This document shows positions 60,167-64,000 of a DNA stretch of 64,000 nucleotides, in pieces. Position numbers and translations under genes: made by a program. Below the pieces are notes generated by a model. The model saw only the letters and a list, made by a program, of their open reading frames with translations. It made no database searches and had not been told where the DNA came from. Positions within the stretch are counted from its first letter, which is position 1. Every line of letters begins with the position of its first letter. Source of the DNA: Rutidosis leptorrhynchoides (taxonomy: Eukaryota; Streptophyta; Magnoliopsida; Asterales; Asteraceae); contig NC_092338.1 of the NCBI RefSeq assembly GCF_046630445.1, forward strand, positions 154,726,001-154,790,000, read 5' to 3'.

Positions 60167-60466
60167 ATGGATAAAGTAAAAGCTTTGGCATCGAAGAATG
60201 CAGCGGTGATCTTCACCAAAAGTTCATGTTGTATGTGCCATAGCATCAAGGCGCTATTCTATGACCTTGGTGCAAGTCCTGCTGTTCATGAAGTTGACCA
60301 TGATGCGGATATGGAGTGGGCCCTACGACGGCAAGGTTGTAATCCTGCTTTCCCTGCAGTGTTTATAGGCGGTAAATATATTGGTTCAGCTAAAGATGTC
60401 ATTTCTCTTCATGCTGATGGGTCTTTAAAACAAAAGCTGATTGACGCACGAGCTATCTGGTTCTAG
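60167..60466 (+). CDS. CC-type (class III) glutaredoxin, GRXC11-like, copy D
   Basis: 99 residues, intronless, with CCMC at 21-24, GGKYIGSAKD and the AIWF tail. Differences from C: Lys for Arg at 3, Gln for Leu in RRQGCNP, Ala for Val in LHADGS. The coding region is intact, but two things set it apart: a changed TATA box, and a Copia LTR starting 8 bases after the stop codon, which removes the native 3' flank and probably its polyadenylation signals. Any transcript must end inside the antisense-oriented LTR. It may be functional with altered expression, or on the way to loss. Confidence 0.9.
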   Translation: MDKVKALASKNAAVIFTKSSCCMCHSIKALFYDLGASPAVHEVDHDADMEWALRRQGCNPAFPAVFIGGKYIGSAKDVISLHADGSLKQKLIDARAIWF

Positions 60467-60474
60467 CATGTATC

Positions 60475-61412
60475 TGATGGAAAACCGTGTGTACATTTAA
60501 ATTTTATAAACGCAGCGGAACTTGAAAATAAACATCTTTTATTATTTATAATAAACTTTCGAGTAAAACATTCACACGATTAACGATCCCAACAAGATCC
60601 AATTACACCACTAATAATTGTCAACTAATAAATTAACAAAGAGGAGTTCAGATATACCTTCACGAATTAATATCCACAAGTAGATTGAAACTAGTGTCCA
60701 AGATAGAACACCTCTTCACGAATTAATATCCACGAGTAGATTGAAACTAGTGTCCAAGATAGAACACCTCTACAGTTGATCCACACAGTACGTTAAGCAA
60801 ACACCGGAGACTGCTAGATCTTAAATCACCAAATAACATAAACACCAAACATACACAAGTATGTGTTTACGTAAAACAAAGCTTAAAGAACTCTTTTCTT
60901 TAATTTGTTTTTCAAGACACCAAAAATCATACGGAGTATATATTTATTTAGTATTATCGATAGGCCAAAGAAAACAACAACTTCTGTTTTAATTCCTTGA
61001 AAAGACCAATTCAGAGAAAAACAATACTCCGTATTTTTGTAGTTCTTTTGCACTAGTTACTATAAGAGTTATAATATATATTGAATGGCTTTTCTTTTTG
61101 TGGCTACAACCCGGCAAAAACAATAACCCATTTTATATTTATCATCTCATTGTAAAGCTAAAGCAAAAAGGAAAAGGCTACACCATAATTTGTGTAGTTG
61201 TGTCGTCCACCAACAAAATATTTATAATATTTTACTTAACACTTGATAAAATAACTACATTCCAATAATTTTGTGGTCCTATGATAATAATTGGTGATTA
61301 TAAATATGTACATACAATATATATATCTAAGTGCCTATTGTGTTTGACCTCATAGGACCATATGTAAATAGAAATATAGTTATGTGTTGTGTCAGTGCAC
61401 ACAAATCCAACA
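60475..61412 (-). repeat. 3' LTR of Copia element 5
   Basis: Bounded by TG and CA. It contains a tandem duplication of a 56-bp unit (60659-60714 and 60715-60770) with a single difference. The second LTR lies outside the window. Confidence 0.8.
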
Positions 61413-64000
61413 AACTCCCACTTGTGCATGACACAACATCTGGTAACTATATAGACAATGGTAAGCGTCTAGCAACACGCCAATGCCCCTAAAAACATAC
61501 GAGTTATTGTTTCAATGAAACGAACTATCATTATTAAAAATGATTTAATGATTGAGTGTCTATTGTCCCTTTATTACCGATACCAAGTTAACATGAGACA
61601 TGGATATAGTTATTCTCATTTTTTTCAACCAATTCCGTTTCTCGATCTAGAAAATTTGAATGTGATCACCAAGTTAAAATTGACCATCAATCAAGATAGC
61701 TTGGTCACGGCCGTGTAAATATCCATTCATTTTCATCGAGGGGCCCAGCGGTATCATACTCTCACATAGAGGAATAAATCCCATATTGATTATATGCGTC
61801 CGTCATGTACTTCACATCATACCCAATGATGGCCTTTATAACTACCTTGTTCAGGACTGCATTTATCCATATCAAAGTATAATATGTCATACAATCGAAA
61901 ACCAACATATACAACTCAGGTCTAAGGACACAAAAACATAACCATTATGAGATTCACTATTGACGACGATCCATGTAGTGACATCTCATGATTGGGTCAT
62001 TCCAATATTCATCATCAATGAATACATACGAATTTTGGCCTCAACTAGATTACTATTCACCATCAGTGAATAAAACCAAATTTCATAATAATCTTAATTC
62101 ATGTTACTCCCATAACATGACCGATTATGGAGATTTATAATAATCAACAATTATTCATGGATTAAACATGCTAATATAGAATACAGTGATATAAATGAAA
62201 ACGACCATACCAAGTATCTCAATTCATTAAGATAAAACTGTTTAATATTTCAGAAATATCTAAATACTAAATTACAAATGAAAAAGATCAGTAGCTTAAC
62301 GAAGTCCATTATTACTAGCATGATCATCATGCTTGTTGTGCATCAAGGGCTTCATGAACGGGTCAGCCACGATATCATCTGTATGAACCTTAAGAATACT
62401 AATTTCATTTCCCACAAACTTCATGAATGTAGTCAAACTTTCGAAGAATGTGTCGGATACTTTTATGTACATGTGATTCTTTCGAAAGTGTTATAACAAC
62501 CAAACTATCACAATACATCTTTATAGAAGATTTATTGTTGTATACTACTCTGAGTTCAACAACAAACTTCCTTATCCAGACAACTTTCTGAGCAACATCT
62601 CAGGTAACAATGTATTCTACTTTTGTTGTAGAATGTGCAACAATGCTCTACTTTGAGCCCTTCCAATTAACTATCTCGTCCATCATGACAAAGACACAAC
62701 CTGACTGGGTTCGAGAATCATCTCGATGAGTTTGGAAACTAGCATCAGTATAAAACTTAATACTTAACTCTTTTTCCAAACCACCGCAAACCAAACACAT
62801 ATCTTTAGTACTTTGCAAATACTTAAGAATGTTCTTAACAGCAATCCAAGGTTCTTCACTTGGATTTTATTGAGAACAACTCGTCAAACTCAAAAATAAG
62901 GAGACATCATTTTAGCACATAATATGGCATACATAATGGATCCTATAGCCGAAACATATGGGATACATTTCGTTCATCTTATCTCATCATGTGTGATAAG
63001 ACTTTGAGAATTGCTCAAGGTTATGCCCTTTTGCACAGGCAACGCTCCAAGGTTGGAGTAATGTATGCTAAATCTCTGTAAGATAAGATATGTACATTAA
63101 TTCAAACCAATAAGCCATTTGAATCTATTTTCATAGATCATGATTCCAAGTATATAAGTAGCTTCTCCAAGATCATTTATGAAAAAACGTTTTCAAGCCA
63201 AGACTTGACATCTTGTAAGTTGAAATGTTATTTCCAATAAATAGTATGTCATCAACATACAAGATCAAGAAGACTACTTTGCTCCCACTAGATTTAATGT
63301 AAACACATGGCTCATCTTGGTTTTGAGAAAAAAACAAACTCTTTGATATTCTCATCAAACTTAAGATTCTAGCTCCTGAATGCTTGCTTTAATCCATAAA
63401 TGGATTTTAGAAGCTTGCATACTTTTAATAGGATGCTTAGGATATATAGATCCTTTCAGCTGAACCATATATACATCCTCGCTTAGGTCGCCATTTAGAA
63501 AAGTGATTATAATATCCATTTACCATACTTCATAATCATGAAAAGTAGCTATGACAATAAGTATCCTAATTTATAATGCTCGTGATCAGTGGAAAAGTTT
63601 CATCATAACCTTTTGCTACAAATCGAGCTTTAGAAGTGTTTACATTACCGTTCATGCTAGTCTTCTTTTTGAAGACTCATTTACACCTCATTGTCTTACA
63701 ATTGGGTGGAAGATCAATCAAGTCACATACTTGATTATCTTTCATGGACTGCATATTTGCATTCATAGTATCTCGCCATTTTTAAGATTCGTGATCTTAT
63801 ATGGCCTCACGGTAGCTAGAGTTTCATAATCCTCTAGGTGAGGTTCATCTGAATTAATTAGATAATCAAACCTATTATTGCGATGAGGAGTTCTATCAGA
63901 CCTATGAAGTTCAGGTACAACACGTTCTGACTCACCAACAATGCGCTCAGATTTAACGTGTGGATTACTAGTGCTTATAGAAGGTATGTTACTTTATGGT
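61413..64000 (-). pseudogene. Copia element 5 pol remains (fossil)
   Basis: Recognisable pieces of RNase H and RT lie in minus-strand order after the LTR. No long frame survives. 61413-62500 is non-coding or too decayed to assign. Confidence 0.7.

Larger units (their letters stand above)
60475..64000 (-). mobile_element. Ty1/Copia LTR retrotransposon 5 (runs off window), broken
   Basis: A 938-bp LTR (60475-61412) runs from TGATGGAAAACCG to AATCCAACA on the plus strand, followed by AACTCCCACTTG, the complement of a purine tract. Minus-strand Copia pol remains follow: RNase H around 62500-62800 and RT around 63170-63360 (LILYVDDILFIGNN). The coding remains are heavily decayed, with many breaks. 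The outer flank GTATC (60470-60474) should recur beyond the window as the target duplication. Confidence 0.85.

Overview
This window is nuclear DNA from a flowering plant. The evidence is class III (CC-type) glutaredoxin genes, a family confined to land plants, embedded in Ty1/Copia and Ty3/Gypsy LTR retrotransposons, a Helitron-like element and MITEs. The texture of the long Gypsy LTRs and the GACCC-rich repeats recalls Asteraceae (daisy family). That placement is an impression from memory, not a proof.

The host backbone is a tandem array of about 3.1-3.3 kb units, each carrying one 99-codon CC-type glutaredoxin of the Arabidopsis GRXC11 type. Copies are A (18641-18940), B (26905-27204, stopped at codon 9), C (55300-55599) and D (60167-60466). 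A fifth unit ('unit 0') shows only its downstream flank (5471-7872), so its glutaredoxin is expected left of the window. Units 0 and B carry a captured coding fragment downstream of the gene. Units A, C and probably D carry a different 3' flank.

Layout: 1-5470, a Copia element (minus strand, left LTR cut by the window edge). 5471-7872, unit 0 flank with a hAT-type MITE. 7873-12056, a Helitron-like element carrying two exons of a CDC6-like gene. 12057-18940, unit A, interrupted by a young, whole-looking Copia with identical LTRs (12709-17588). 18941-28008, units A/B, interrupted by a broken Copia (20749-25858). 28009 to about 52490, a block of nested retroelements: diverged Gypsy-type LTR sequence in inverted orientation, a solo LTR (32357-36142) containing a tRNA-like SINE head, and an old Copia into which a young whole-looking Gypsy (38741-48403) has jumped. 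52490-55800, the rest of unit B and unit C with a palindromic Mutator-type MITE. 55800-58260, AT-rich unique sequence with a broken exon-like stretch and a second MITE copy. 58285-60474, unit D. 60475-64000, a broken Copia running off the window.

The only likely functional host genes are glutaredoxins A, C and D. They share a TATA box, a 30-bp inverted repeat close to it and a hairpin about 0.45 kb upstream. Because the units are paralogous, several insertions have an uninterrupted counterpart in a sister unit, so the order of duplications and insertions can be read from this window.
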